Part shown: positions 43,813 to 52,839 of the stretch, one piece after another
How positions within the stretch are numbered: the first letter of the stretch is position 1
Layout of the letters: every line of letters begins with the position of its first letter
Origin: Ancylobacter sp. IITR112
GTDB taxonomy: Bacteria > Pseudomonadota > Alphaproteobacteria > Rhizobiales > Xanthobacteraceae
Assembly: GCF_041415945.1 (NCBI RefSeq)
Contig: NZ_JBGCUS010000001.1
Span: 1,364,001-1,428,000 of the forward strand
Direction: 5' to 3'
Length of the DNA stretch: 64,000 nucleotides
Program-made: the position numbers and the translations under genes
The notes under the pieces: model-generated
Seen by the model: only the letters and a program-made list of their open reading frames with translations
What the model was told of the DNA's origin: nothing
The model's database searches: none

Positions 43813-44294
43813 GACAGATCCTCGATGCAGGCGGCGAGGGTGACGATGACGCTGGCCTCGCTCGACCAGTAGGTGCCGTCGCTCAGTTCCGCGACGGCGA
43901 CAACGGTCTGGGAGGTGGCGAGACGGATGCGGGTGGCGAGGCGGGCGCGACCATTGCGCGGGCCGAGATGGAACACCGCGATATCGGCCTGCGGGTTCTT
44001 CTCGTTGAACAGGCCGATGCGGCGGACATGGTCGGCCGGGCTCATCGGGCTGTCCACCTCCACCGTGACGCCGACCGCATTGCCGTTCTCCACCAGCGGC
44101 GGCACGGTAAGAGTGACGCGACCGGCCTCGACCGGCTTCCCGCCGGTAAAGCCGGCGACCGCCTCGCTGAGCGAAGGGCGCGCGAGCGCGCGCAGCGGCA
44201 GGCTCATCACCACGAGCCCGACGCCGGCCGCGAGCACCGCGCGGCGGCCGAGGACTGGCGCGGGGCAGGGTGCGTCATGGTGAGGCGCGGTCAT
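43809..44294 (-). CDS. SoxY-related carrier with AACIE arm instead of GGCGG
   Basis: A 161-residue exported protein with a twin-arginine lead (GRRAVLAAGVGLVVMSLPLR). The SoxY beta-sandwich follows: VEAGRVTLTVPPLVENGNAV, DHVRRIGLFNEKNPQADIAV. It ends TLAACIEDLS, where SoxY normally has the mobile GGCGG arm with a carrier cysteine. I recall a SoxY paralogue family named for the AACIE arm, and this ending fits it exactly. The cysteine remains, so sulfur loading is possible, but the flexible glycines are absent. Coupled to soxZ by ATGA. Confidence 0.9.
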   Translation of the reverse strand: MTAPHHDAPCPAPVLGRRAVLAAGVGLVVMSLPLRALARPSLSEAVAGFTGGKPVEAGRVTLTVPPLVENGNAVGVTVEVDSPMSPADHVRRIGLFNEKNPQADIAVFHLGPRNGRARLATRIRLATSQTVVAVAELSDGTYWSSEASVIVTLAACIEDLS

Positions 44295-44298
44295 CGGC

Positions 44299-44766
44299 TC
44301 ACTCCTTCAAGGTCACGAGATAGGCGACGAGATGTTCGATCTCCGCCGCGCCGAGCACCGGCCGGCCCTGCCAGGCGGGAGCGATCCGGGCGCCGGCGGA
44401 GGGGGCGTGATAGCTCGGCATGATGCTTTCCGGGTTGAGCCGCTTCATGTCGACAACGCGCAGGCGGATCTGCCCCTCGGTGAGCCGCGCGCCGATGCCG
44501 GCGAGGCCGGGCGCCAGCGTGCCCTGCAAGGCGGGCGCGCCATCGGGGACCGCGTGGCAGAGGATGCACAGGCTGCGGTGACGCTCGCCGATCAGCTCCC
44601 GCCCCCGCGCCGGGTCGCCGCGCACGCCGCCGAGCGGCGCGACGATGGCGTCGCCGCGGACGACATAGGGCACGAAACCCGCCTCCTGCGTCTGCGCCCG
44701 CGCGGCCGGAGCGGGCGCGGCGAGGAGCGCCAGCGCGCCCATGCCGAATGCCCGCGCCGGGCTCAC
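44299..44766 (-). CDS. soxX: SoxX-family mono-haem cytochrome c
   Basis: A 155-residue periplasmic cytochrome. Starting at the GTG at 44766 gives a signal peptide ([20 protein letters not shown] ending ARAQ) and a GTGA overlap with the flavoprotein gene, preferred to the inner ATG at 44742. Haem site CILCH in [13 protein letters not shown]; then [32 protein letters not shown] with the axial Met. SoxX partners SoxA as electron-accepting subunit. Four bases separate it from the SoxY-like gene. Confidence 0.88.
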   Translation of the reverse strand: MSPARAFGMGALALLAAPAPAARAQTQEAGFVPYVVRGDAIVAPLGGVRGDPARGRELIGERHRSLCILCHAVPDGAPALQGTLAPGLAGIGARLTEGQIRLRVVDMKRLNPESIMPSYHAPSAGARIAPAWQGRPVLGAAEIEHLVAYLVTLKE

Positions 44767-46088
44767 CCGAACGCCTCGCCGGTGATGGTGGCGAACCACG
44801 CCTCGCCATAGGCGGCTTCCTCGGCCCGCACCCCCGCCGGCGCGTCGAGCGGCGAGGTGCCGCCGGCGCCTTCCACCTCGGCGAGAAGGCCGTTCTGCGG
44901 CGTGTACACGCCGGCGATCGAGATGCCGTAATCCGGCGCCAGCAGGCTGTAGCAGGTGTTGATCAGCTTTGGCTCCGCGGGTTCGCGCCCGCGCAGCAAG
45001 GCGATGATTGCGCTGGCGCCGGCCTTCGCCTGAGCATTGGCGGTGAAGGCGGATTTCGGCATCGCCCCGCCAATCGCGGCATCGCCGATGACATGGACAT
45101 GCGGCACCAGGCGGGATTCGAAGGTGACGGGGTCGATCGGGCACCAGCCGGTGCGGTCGGCGACGCCGGCCAGCGCCGCGATGGCGCCGGCCCGCTGCGG
45201 CGGGATGACATTGGCCACCGCCGCGCGATGCTCGCCGAACTCGGTGCGCAAGGTGCGGGTCGCCGCGTCGACTTCTGTCACCCGGCCGCCGAAGGACAGG
45301 CCGACCCATTCGATCATGCCGGGATAGAGCGCCGCCCAGCCGGCCTCGAACAGGCGCTGCTTGGAGAAAGCGTCCTTGGAATCGAGGATCAGGATTTTCG
45401 AGCGCGGCTTGTGCGCCTTGAGATAATGGGCGATCAGGCTGGCGCGTTCATAAGGTCCCGGCGGGCAGCGGAACGGATTGGCCGGCGCGGCGATGACCAC
45501 CAGCCCGCCATCCTCCATCGCCTCCAATTGCCGGCGCAGCAGCCGCGTCTGCTCGCCGGCCTTCCAGGCATGCGGCATCAGTTCGGCCGCCGCGTTGTCA
45601 TAGCCGGGCAGGGCGTCGACGTTGAGGTCGATACCCGGCGCGACGACGAGCCGGTCATAGCTGAGCCGCACCTCGTCGGCGAGGACGACGCGCCGCTGTT
45701 CCGCCTCGATCCGCACCGCCCGTTGCGGCACATGGGTGATGCCCTCCGCCGCCAGCCCGGCATAGCCGAAATGCTGTTGCGCCATGTCGCGCAGCCCGGC
45801 GATCACGGCATTGCTGAGCGGGCAGGCAGTGTAGTGTCCGTTCGGCTCGACCAGCGCGACCGCAATGCCCGGATCCTCGCGCTTGAGCGTGCGGGCAAGG
45901 CTGGCGCCGCCGAAGCCGCCGCCGATCACCACCACCCGCGGCGCCGCCTGCGCCCGCACGGCCGGGCAGGCGAGGGCGCAGGCTCCCGCCGCGAAGGCGG
46001 CAAGCACCCGCCTACGGCTGAGCCGGGGCGTTGCCGGCTGCGGCGAAATGGGCGGCAAAGTATTCGGCAATGGCCCGTGTTTCCTCAT
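44763..46088 (-). CDS. soxF: Flavocytochrome c sulfide dehydrogenase-type flavoprotein (SoxF/FccB-like)
   Basis: A 441-residue Tat-exported flavoprotein. Tat motif [23 protein letters not shown]-binding [20 protein letters not shown], redox-active cysteines in HYTACPLSN and [29 protein letters not shown] near the end, and a C-terminal FCSD domain ([20 protein letters not shown]). It oxidises sulfide or a bound sulfur species and passes electrons to a cytochrome c. The ATG at 46088 would overlap the cytochrome gene by 77 bp; a TTG at codon 11 is an alternative start that still keeps the Tat motif. Confidence 0.88.
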   Translation of the reverse strand: MRKHGPLPNTLPPISPQPATPRLSRRRVLAAFAAGACALACPAVRAQAAPRVVVIGGGFGGASLARTLKREDPGIAVALVEPNGHYTACPLSNAVIAGLRDMAQQHFGYAGLAAEGITHVPQRAVRIEAEQRRVVLADEVRLSYDRLVVAPGIDLNVDALPGYDNAAAELMPHAWKAGEQTRLLRRQLEAMEDGGLVVIAAPANPFRCPPGPYERASLIAHYLKAHKPRSKILILDSKDAFSKQRLFEAGWAALYPGMIEWVGLSFGGRVTEVDAATRTLRTEFGEHRAAVANVIPPQRAGAIAALAGVADRTGWCPIDPVTFESRLVPHVHVIGDAAIGGAMPKSAFTANAQAKAGASAIIALLRGREPAEPKLINTCYSLLAPDYGISIAGVYTPQNGLLAEVEGAGGTSPLDAPAGVRAEEAAYGEAWFATITGEAFG

Positions 46089-46326
46089 CGGTGAAACCCT
46101 TGGCGATGCGCGTCATGACGGTGGAGGGCCGCTCGCCGGAACGGAACGCCAACATTGCCGCGACGATCTGGCCGGCCGGCTGCCCGTCCAGGCTCGGCAC
46201 GGGTCCATTGGTGGCGCTGCGCGGATGGCAGCCGGTGCAGGACGCCGCCCCGGGCGGCGGCGCGGCAGCCGCTGGCGCTGCATGGAGCAGCGCCAGCGCC
46301 GGCAATATCACATGAGCCCGCCGCAT
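46012..46326 (-). CDS. Mono-haem cytochrome c (FCSD/molybdo-hydroxylase electron acceptor)
   Basis: A 104-residue periplasmic c553-type cytochrome: signal peptide [17 protein letters not shown], haem site CTGCH in [10 protein letters not shown], axial Met probably in [17 protein letters not shown]. It could be the cytochrome subunit of the following flavoprotein (FccA/SoxE-like) or the electron acceptor of the preceding molybdenum hydroxylase. The start overlaps the latter's stop (TGATG), so both links are plausible and the cytochrome may serve both. Confidence 0.9.
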   Translation of the reverse strand: MRRAHVILPALALLHAAPAAAAPPPGAASCTGCHPRSATNGPVPSLDGQPAGQIVAAMLAFRSGERPSTVMTRIAKGFTDEETRAIAEYFAAHFAAAGNAPAQP

Positions 46327-48518
46327 CAGGCCAGCTCGTGGTTCTTCAGCGGCATGGTGCGGTAGCGCTTGCCGGTGGCCGCGAACAGGGCGTTGAGCAC
46401 CGCCGGCGCGGCGACCGCGATGGTAGGCTCGCCCACCCCGCCCCAGAAGCCGCCGGAAGGCAGCATGATGGTCTCCACGGCCGGCATCTGCGCCATGCGC
46501 AGCACCTCATAGGTGTCGAAATTGGTCTCGGCGATCTGGCCGCCCTCGACGGTGCACTCGCCATAGAGGCAGGCGGAAAGGCCATAGACGAAGGAGCCTT
46601 CCACCTGCCGCTCGACCTGGGCCGGGTTAACGACATGGCCGGGATCGGTGGCGGCGACGATGCGGTGGATCTTGAGTTCGCCCTTCTCGACCGACACTTC
46701 GGCAGCGGCGGCGACATAGGAGCCGAAGCCCATGATCTGGCCGAGGCCGCGATAGCGGCCTGGCGCCGGCGGCGTGTCCCAGCCGATACCGTTGGCGGCG
46801 GCTTCCAGCACGGCGAGGTGCTTGGGGTGGTTCGCCATCAGCTTGCGGCGGAAGGCGAGCGGTTCCGTTCCTGCGGCATGCGCCAGCTCGTCGATGAAGC
46901 ATTCGACATAGATGGCGTTCTGGTTGAGGTTCACCCCGCGCCAGAAGCCGGGCGGCACCGGCGGGTTGCGCATGGCGTGGTCGATCAGGAGGTTAGGCAC
47001 GCTATAGGCGAGATGGCCCTCGGGCAAATCCGCCGTCAGCCCCTGGAACACCACCGGGTCCATGCCGCCCTGCATGCCCTGCGGGCGCACGGCGGCGAGG
47101 ATGGACTGGCCGGAAATGCGCAGATGCAGGGCGGTGAGATTGCCCTCGGCATCCAGCGCGCCGGTGAGCTTCGCCTGGGTGGTCGGGTGATAGGCGCCGT
47201 GCAGCATGTCCTCTTCGCGCGTCCATAGCAGCTTCACCGGCGTGCCGGGCATCTGCCTGGCGATGCTGACCGCCTGACGCACATAATCCTGGAAATTGCC
47301 GCGCCGGCCGAAGCCGCCGCCGAGATGGATCTTGTACACCTCGCACTGCCCGACCGGCAGGCCGGCGGCTTCCGCCGCCGCGGCGAGGCTGGCTTCGCCA
47401 TTCTGCGTCGGCACCCACACCTCGCATTTGTCCGCCGTCCAGCGCGCGGTGGCGTTCATCGGCTCCATGGTGGCGTGGTTCTGATAGGGGAAGGCGTAGG
47501 TGGCGGTGATGACCTTGCCGCCGGCAGCGGCGACGCGGGCGATTTCCGCCCTGGCGTCGCCCTGCCGGTTGCCGATGAAGGCTTCTTCCGCCTCCAGCCC
47601 CTCCGCCAGCATGGCGCGAATGGCGTCGCTGGAAAGCTCGCTGTTGGGCCCCTCGTCCCAGGTGATCGGCAGGGCGTCGAGCGCGGTCTTGGCGCGCCAC
47701 CAGGTGTCGGCGACGACGGCGACGGAGCGGTCATCCACCCGCACCACTTTCTTCACGCCCGGCATGTTCCCGATTGCCGCCGCGTCGAAGCTGACCAGCG
47801 TGCCGCCGAAGACGGGGCAGGCCTTGATGGCGGCGTTCAGCATGCCGGGCAGGATGAGATCGGCGCCGTAGACCTGCTTGCCGGTGAGTTTGTCCACCGT
47901 GTCGAGGCGGGGCAGGGGCTGACCGGCGATGGTCCAGTCCTTTGCGTCCTTCAGCGTCACCTCGGATGGCGGGGTCTGCCGGCCGGCGGCGTCCGCCACC
48001 TCGCCGAAGCGCAGGGTGCGCCCGCTGGGTGTGTGGGTGATGACGCTCTTGGCCGCCGTGCAGTCACCGGCGGGCACGCCCCACTGCTCGGCGGCGGCGG
48101 CGATGAGCATGTGGCGCGCGGCGGCGCCGCCCTTGCGGACATAGTCATGCGAATCGCGGATGCCGCGCGAGCCGCCGGTGGAATAGCTGCCCCAGACGCG
48201 GTTGCGGCGCAGATTCTCGCCCGGAGGCGGATATTCGGTCGTCACTTTCGACCAGTCGCCCTCCAGCTCCTCGACCACGAGCTGGGCAAGGCCGGTGAGG
48301 GTGCCCTGGCCCATTTCCGAGCGGGCGATGCGCACGACGATGGTGTCGTCCGGCTTCACCACCACCCAGGCGTTGATTTCAGGCGGCAGGGTGGCTCCCG
48401 CCTCCTGCGCCGTGGCGTAGGCCAGGAAGGGCACATGGAAGCCGAGCGAGAGCCCGCCCAGCGTGGCGGCGGAACCGACGATGAAATTGCGGCGCGAGAC
48501 CGATTGGACACTGCTCAT
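46326..48518 (-). CDS. Molybdenum hydroxylase large subunit, IorB-like, Tat-exported
   Basis: A 730-residue xanthine dehydrogenase-family molybdopterin subunit. Tat lead VSRRNFIVGSAATLGGLSLG. Cofactor segments are SEMGQGTLTGLAQLVVEELE, GGGFGRRGNFQDYVRQAVSI, and the catalytic Glu in GGVGEPTIAVAAPAVLNALF. The architecture (single large chain with split ancient duplication) matches isoquinoline 1-oxidoreductase/aldehyde dehydrogenase beta subunits. It pairs with the small [2Fe-2S] subunit upstream and probably works in the periplasm after co-export. Substrate unknown; translational coupling to a cytochrome and a sulfur flavoprotein is unusual. Confidence 0.9.
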   Translation of the reverse strand: MSSVQSVSRRNFIVGSAATLGGLSLGFHVPFLAYATAQEAGATLPPEINAWVVVKPDDTIVVRIARSEMGQGTLTGLAQLVVEELEGDWSKVTTEYPPPGENLRRNRVWGSYSTGGSRGIRDSHDYVRKGGAAARHMLIAAAAEQWGVPAGDCTAAKSVITHTPSGRTLRFGEVADAAGRQTPPSEVTLKDAKDWTIAGQPLPRLDTVDKLTGKQVYGADLILPGMLNAAIKACPVFGGTLVSFDAAAIGNMPGVKKVVRVDDRSVAVVADTWWRAKTALDALPITWDEGPNSELSSDAIRAMLAEGLEAEEAFIGNRQGDARAEIARVAAAGGKVITATYAFPYQNHATMEPMNATARWTADKCEVWVPTQNGEASLAAAAEAAGLPVGQCEVYKIHLGGGFGRRGNFQDYVRQAVSIARQMPGTPVKLLWTREEDMLHGAYHPTTQAKLTGALDAEGNLTALHLRISGQSILAAVRPQGMQGGMDPVVFQGLTADLPEGHLAYSVPNLLIDHAMRNPPVPPGFWRGVNLNQNAIYVECFIDELAHAAGTEPLAFRRKLMANHPKHLAVLEAAANGIGWDTPPAPGRYRGLGQIMGFGSYVAAAAEVSVEKGELKIHRIVAATDPGHVVNPAQVERQVEGSFVYGLSACLYGECTVEGGQIAETNFDTYEVLRMAQMPAVETIMLPSGGFWGGVGEPTIAVAAPAVLNALFAATGKRYRTMPLKNHELA

Positions 48519-48529
48519 GGCGCGCTCCC

Positions 48530-48988
48530 TCAGCCGGCCTTGCCGTCGGCCGCCATGTGGATGGCGGCGCGGACGCGGTTATAGGTGCCGCAGCGGCAGA
48601 TATTGGTGATCTCGGCGTTGATGTCGTCGTCGCTGGGCGTGGGGTTGGAGTCCAGCAGGCTTGCCGCCGCCATGATCATGCCGGTCTGACAATAGCCGCA
48701 TTGCGGCACGTCGAGCGCCAGCCACGCCTTTTGCAGCGGGTGCGAGCCATCCGGCGACAGCCCCTCGATGGTGACGATCTTCTGGCCCGGCTCAAGGGCG
48801 GCGAGCGGCATGACGCAGGAGCGTGTCGCCACGCCGTCGATGTGCACGGTGCAGGCGCCGCACATGGCGATGCCGCAGCCGAACTTGGTTCCGGTGAGGC
48901 CGATCTGCTCGCGCAGCACCCACAGCAGCGGCGTATCCGGCTCGGCGTCGATGTCGTGCGTCTGCCCGTTGACGGTGATCTGGACCAT
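48530..48988 (-). CDS. Molybdenum hydroxylase [2Fe-2S] small subunit, IorA-like
   Basis: A 152-residue electron-transfer subunit with two [2Fe-2S] clusters. Plant-type cluster [16 protein letters not shown] plus a later Cys (SCVMPL), and the helical-bundle cluster CGYCQTGM and [11 protein letters not shown]. No signal peptide, so it would leave the cell bound to the Tat-tagged large subunit. The start [15 protein letters not shown] at 48988 is the family start; GGAGG lies upstream. First gene of the eight-gene sox-like operon. Confidence 0.92.
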   Translation of the reverse strand: MVQITVNGQTHDIDAEPDTPLLWVLREQIGLTGTKFGCGIAMCGACTVHIDGVATRSCVMPLAALEPGQKIVTIEGLSPDGSHPLQKAWLALDVPQCGYCQTGMIMAAASLLDSNPTPSDDDINAEITNICRCGTYNRVRAAIHMAADGKAG

Positions 48989-49182
48989 GGAGGCCTCCCG
49001 GCTGGAGAAACAGGCGTGCCGCCGGACCGGGCACATGCGCGCGGCACCGGCGGCTGGCGATGGTCGACCGGTTGAGGCTAGGCAAAGCGTGTCGCAGAAG
49101 CGTGCCGCCCGTCCGCTGGATTGTCGCGAACTGTCGCAGACGGGCGTACTGATAAGAATTGATACAAACTGGCCGGCGACGC

Positions 49183-50088
49183 TCAGCCGGTGGCGACAGC
49201 GAAATAGCCGGCGTCACGCATGTCCGCCAGCAAGGTGGGGCCGGTGGGGAGCCAGCCGAGAAGATCGCGGGTGCGGTCGGTCGCGGTGGGCTGGTCGATG
49301 CGGGCGAACTCGCTGAACCAGCCGAAATGCGCGCGCGCCGTCTCCCCGTCCAGCGACACGCAGGGCAGGCCGAGCCCGTCCGCGATCGCCTGCGCGATCT
49401 CCCGGAAAGCGATGCCGCGTTCTCCCGCAGCGTGAAACGTCTCGCCGGACGGTTCCTGTTCGATGGCGAGACGATAGGCGCGGGCGGCATCGCTCACATG
49501 CACTGCCGGCCACGCATTGTCGCCCGCGCCGATATAGGCGGAGCGGCCCTGCGCCCGCGCCATCGCGATCAGGATCGGCACGAAGCCATGGTCGCCCGCC
49601 CCATGCACCGAGGGGGGCAGCCGCATGATCATGGTGGGGATGCCGCGTGCCGACAGCCCCCGCGCGGCGGCGTCGGAGGCGCGGGGATAGAGTTCGCTCG
49701 GCGGCGGCGCGACATCGGCCTCGGTTACCTCGCGGCCGGAGGTGCCGAGGCCGGCAAGGCCGGCGGTGACGATGAAGGGCTTGCCCGTGCCGGCGATCGC
49801 CGCGCCGAGCGCCTCGATGGCGGCGCGGTCGATGGCGCAGCATTGCGCGAAGCGGGCGAAATCATGCACGAAACCGGTGTGGATGATGGCGTCGCTGGCC
49901 TGCGCGCCGGCGCGCAGCGTCTCCACCGCTTCGAGGTCGCCGCGCAGCACCTGCGCCCCGGCCCTGCGAAGCTGTTCCTCCGCGCGGTCGGAGCGGGCGA
50001 GGCCGAGGACGCTATGGCCGTTCGCCAGCAGTTCGGCCGTCACGGCCGCGCCGATAAAGCCCGTGGCGCCGGTCACGAATACGTGCAT
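49183..50088 (-). CDS. NAD-dependent epimerase/dehydratase-type SDR
   Basis: A 301-residue extended SDR. Rossmann motif [20 protein letters not shown] (GxxGxxG at about 7-13), [20 protein letters not shown], and [12 protein letters not shown]. The classical YxxxK is replaced by a loose YPRASDAAA segment, so it belongs to the atypical group, similar to proteins annotated as 3-beta-HSD or epimerase. It is divergent from an MmyB-type regulator, a frequent pairing that suggests direct control. Substrate unknown. Confidence 0.85.
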   Translation of the reverse strand: MHVFVTGATGFIGAAVTAELLANGHSVLGLARSDRAEEQLRRAGAQVLRGDLEAVETLRAGAQASDAIIHTGFVHDFARFAQCCAIDRAAIEALGAAIAGTGKPFIVTAGLAGLGTSGREVTEADVAPPPSELYPRASDAAARGLSARGIPTMIMRLPPSVHGAGDHGFVPILIAMARAQGRSAYIGAGDNAWPAVHVSDAARAYRLAIEQEPSGETFHAAGERGIAFREIAQAIADGLGLPCVSLDGETARAHFGWFSEFARIDQPTATDRTRDLLGWLPTGPTLLADMRDAGYFAVATG

Positions 50089-50153
50089 GACAGTTCTCCT
50101 TGCTTGTCGGAAAGGAGAATGAAGGCGACCCTGATGGGGGTAAAAGACGAGAG

Positions 50154-50169
50154 TTTATACAGGTATAAA
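50154..50169. promoter_or_regulatory. Dyad TTTATAC-AG-GTATAAA in the SDR/regulator intergenic region
   Basis: Perfect 7-bp arms located 7 bp before the start of the MmyB-type regulator gene and 65 bp before the divergent SDR gene. The position fits an autoregulatory operator or overlapping promoter elements. Confidence 0.45.
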
Positions 50170-50176
50170 AACCACC

Positions 50177-51001
50177 ATGCCCCGGGTCGACGAAAGCCTG
50201 CACCAGCTCGGAGCGTTTCTGAAGGACCGGCGGCAGCGCCTCGATGCCGCCTCGCTGGGGTTTGGCGGGCGCCGGCGCACGTCCGGCCTGCGGCGTGAGG
50301 AAGTGGCGCAGCGCGCCCATATCAGCACTACCTGGTACACCTGGCTGGAACAGGGCCGGGGCGGGGCGCCCTCGGCCCGCGTGCTCGACAGCCTCGCCCG
50401 GGCGCTGCTGCTGACCGAGGCCGAGCGCGAGCACCTGTTTCTCGTTGGCATCGGCCATCGGCCGAAGGTACGCCCCGCGGCGCTGGAGGGGATTACCGCG
50501 CGGCTGCAGCGGCTGCTCGACGCCATGGGGCCGATCCCGGCCACGGTCGCCACCGCCACCTGGGACATTATCGGCTGGAACCGGGCGGCGCGGCTCGTGC
50601 TGGCGGATTATGAGGCGATGGCGCCGGAGGAGCGCAATATTCTCCGGCGCATGTTCCTCGATCCCAGCACCCGTGCAGCGCAGGCGGACTGGGAGGCGGT
50701 GGCCCGTTTCCTGGTGGCGACCTTTCGGGCCGAAAGCGCCCGGGCCGGAGCGGATGCGCGGGCGGCCGAGCTGGTCGCCGAACTCTCCACGCAGAGCCCG
50801 GATTTCGTCCGGCTCTGGGCCGAGAACGACGTGCGGATGACCGGGGAGGGCGCCAAGACCATCCGTCATCCGCGGCTTGGCGAGATCGGCCTGGAGTTTT
50901 CCTCCTTCACTATAGATGGCCGGCCGGATCTGCGGCTGATGACCTATGTGCCGTCCTGCGATGCCGATGCGGAAAAAATAAGCCGGCTACTGAATAGATG
51001 A
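50177..51001 (+). CDS. HTH regulator with MmyB-like ligand-binding domain
   Basis: A 274-residue regulator. XRE-type HTH at about 35-90 (GRRRTSGLRREEVAQRAHIS, TTWYTWLEQGRG), followed by the MmyB-like PAS-type domain: PIPATVATATWDIIGWNRAA, MFLDPSTRAAQADWEAVA and HPRLGEIGLEFSSFTIDG. The latter binds small hydrophobic ligands in relatives. It is divergent from the SDR gene and probably controls it. Confidence 0.9.
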   Translation: MPRVDESLHQLGAFLKDRRQRLDAASLGFGGRRRTSGLRREEVAQRAHISTTWYTWLEQGRGGAPSARVLDSLARALLLTEAEREHLFLVGIGHRPKVRPAALEGITARLQRLLDAMGPIPATVATATWDIIGWNRAARLVLADYEAMAPEERNILRRMFLDPSTRAAQADWEAVARFLVATFRAESARAGADARAAELVAELSTQSPDFVRLWAENDVRMTGEGAKTIRHPRLGEIGLEFSSFTIDGRPDLRLMTYVPSCDADAEKISRLLNR

Positions 51002-51098
51002 GCCCGTTGTCGCCGACTCCGTTCGGCCGCTCTACCCGATAGTCCTGTGCCGGCTATGTAACTGGCCAACCACCGTTGAGTGGCCGCTCCGATCGCGT

Positions 51099-51626
51099 CT
51101 ACGGCGCCACGGCGGCGGGAACGCGGCGCAGCACCTCGTCATAGGCGGGCAGATCGAGGAAGGCGGTAACTTCCACCGCGCGGCCATCCTGCATCCGCAG
51201 GATCCAGGCATAGCGGTTGACATAGGGTTGCCCGTCGCGCGCGGTGGCGACACCTTCCCAGCGCACGATCACATGATCGCCATCTGCCCACACGGTTTTT
51301 TCCACCGGCCGGATCGGCCCGGCGAGGCGCGCCACCAGCGGGCGCACGGCGCGCTCGACCAGCGCCTCGCGGCCCTCATAGCGGCCGGCGCTGGGACCGG
51401 AGCCTTCGATGGTCCAGACCACATCGGGCGACAGAACATCCTGAAAAAAGGTCGTGCCGCCCGCCTGCCAGCGCTCGAAAGCCTCGGTGACGATCTGTCG
51501 GTTGCGGGCCTCCGTCTCGGGCGAGGCCATGGCAAGGCCGGGCAGGGCGGAAAGGACACAGGTGGCGACGAGGGCGCAGCTGGCGACATGGCGCAGTGCG
51601 GGCTTTAGGCGTTGGGTCGGCATCAT
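51099..51626 (-). CDS. Exported SnoaL/NTF2-like protein
   Basis: A 175-residue protein with a signal peptide (ASCALVATCVLSALPGLAMA) and an NTF2-like fold: ETEARNRQIVTEAFERWQAG, FQDVLSPDVVWTIEGSG, and WADGDHVIVRWEGVATARDG. SnoaL-like proteins act as isomerases or ligand binders; the role here is unknown. The following 293 bp up to 51919 hold no recognisable gene. Confidence 0.75.
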   Translation of the reverse strand: MMPTQRLKPALRHVASCALVATCVLSALPGLAMASPETEARNRQIVTEAFERWQAGGTTFFQDVLSPDVVWTIEGSGPSAGRYEGREALVERAVRPLVARLAGPIRPVEKTVWADGDHVIVRWEGVATARDGQPYVNRYAWILRMQDGRAVEVTAFLDLPAYDEVLRRVPAAVAP

Positions 51627-51919
51627 CTGTCTCTCGCTTTGGGGGGGAGGGCGAAAGCGCCGAGGCGCGCGGTTCCGGCGAACTGGGGGCTAACGGCTCT
51701 CACTGACGTAAGGTCAGGTTAGTTCAGGGCAGCTTGGGCAACAATTTGCCGAGTGATTGCCAGCCTGTTCAGCCGAACTAACCAATCCGGCTGACCCGGC
51801 CGTGCCGCGTGCCACGTCGCACCCCCTCAAGCCGGAGCCCGGCCGGCTTCACGACAGACGCGGAGCTGATCCGCCGCTGGCAGCGTCGCGTAATGCGAGC
51901 GAACGCTGCGGAGGTATCA

Positions 51920-52423
51920 ATGAAGCGGATGCTCTTTTTCGCCGGGCTCTTCGCCTTTGCCGGATGCGGCGCGTCGACCGTTCAGGCGCGCGACCTGGTG
52001 CTGGAACAGTATTTTGCCGGCCCCACTGTGGCCGAGGGGTCGTTCTCGGCCATCAATGGCGTCAAGCGCAGCTTCACCGTGCAACTGAACGGCCGCTGGA
52101 ACGGAGACGTGCTGACGCTGGTGGAGGATTTCCGCTTCGCCGATGGCGAGAAGGACCGCAAGACCTGGCGGTTCCAGAAGCTCGCCCCCGGCCGCTATCT
52201 CGGCACGCGCGAGGATGTGCGCGGCGCGACCGAGGTGTCCGTGAAGGGCAACACCGCCACTTTCAGCTATCTCGTCGATCTCGATTCCGGTCCGGGCGAG
52301 AACCTCGTGCGCTTCCACGACAAGATGGTGCTGCGCGACGACGGTACGGTGCTCAACACCGCCTGGGTCACCAAATTCGGCTTCCCCGTCGCGCTGACGC
52401 GGGTCGAGTTCCGCCGCCCGTAA
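51920..52423 (+). CDS. DUF3833-family putative lipoprotein
   Basis: A 167-residue protein with a lipoprotein-type signal (MKRMLFFAGLFAFAGCGAST, Cys16). The mature part fits DUF3833: LVLEQYFAGPTVAEGSFSAI, VEDFRFADGEKDRKTWRFQK, and VLNTAWVTKFGFPVALTRVE. The ATG at 51920 has GGAGG at good spacing; the longer frame is rejected. Such genes occur in operons with MFS and lipid-modifying genes. Here it leads a three-gene operon with a small exported protein and an MFS transporter. Confidence 0.8.
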   Translation: MKRMLFFAGLFAFAGCGASTVQARDLVLEQYFAGPTVAEGSFSAINGVKRSFTVQLNGRWNGDVLTLVEDFRFADGEKDRKTWRFQKLAPGRYLGTREDVRGATEVSVKGNTATFSYLVDLDSGPGENLVRFHDKMVLRDDGTVLNTAWVTKFGFPVALTRVEFRRP

Positions 52424-52448
52424 TCCCCCACTTATCCAGGAGGACTGC

Positions 52449-52838
52449 ATGCGTATTCGTGAGACGATTGCCGCGTTCGCCCTGCCGCTCGCCCTCACCG
52501 CCACGCCGGCTGCCGCCCAGCCGCTGAGTGGCCCGGAGATCCGTGAGAAGATCGGTGGTGAACTGGTGCGGCTGAGCACGCCCTATGGTCTCACCCTGCC
52601 GCTTGTCTATCGCGACGACGGGGTGGTGGCGGGCGATATTTCCGGCTTTTCCATCGGCGCGCTGCTGGCGCCGAGCGAGGAGGGGCGCTGGTGGGTGAAG
52701 GATGACCGGCTGTGCCAGAAATGGCCGACCTGGTATGATGGGCGCACCTATTGCTTCACCATCACCGCGCTCGGCCCCAACAGGATCGCCTGGACCCGCG
52801 ACGACGGTCTCTCCGGCACCGCCACCATGGGGCGGTGA
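52449..52838 (+). CDS. Small exported protein, 129 aa
   Basis: Signal peptide MRIRETIAAFALPLALTATP ending AAAQ. The mature part is beta-rich with WWVKDDRLCQKWPTWYDGRT and YCFTITALGPNRIAW, reminiscent of small lipocalin-like DUF995-type proteins with a Cys-Lys-Trp segment. The function is not known. It has GGAGG upstream and lies 25 bp after the DUF3833 gene; its stop overlaps or nearly touches the MFS start. Confidence 0.7.
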   Translation: MRIRETIAAFALPLALTATPAAAQPLSGPEIREKIGGELVRLSTPYGLTLPLVYRDDGVVAGDISGFSIGALLAPSEEGRWWVKDDRLCQKWPTWYDGRTYCFTITALGPNRIAWTRDDGLSGTATMGR

Positions 52839-52839
52839 G

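Noticed and set aside
44299..45309. Long 336-codon minus-strand frame as the soxX gene
   Set aside because: Everything before the GTG at 44766 lies inside the flavoprotein gene in another frame; only the last 155 codons look like SoxX.
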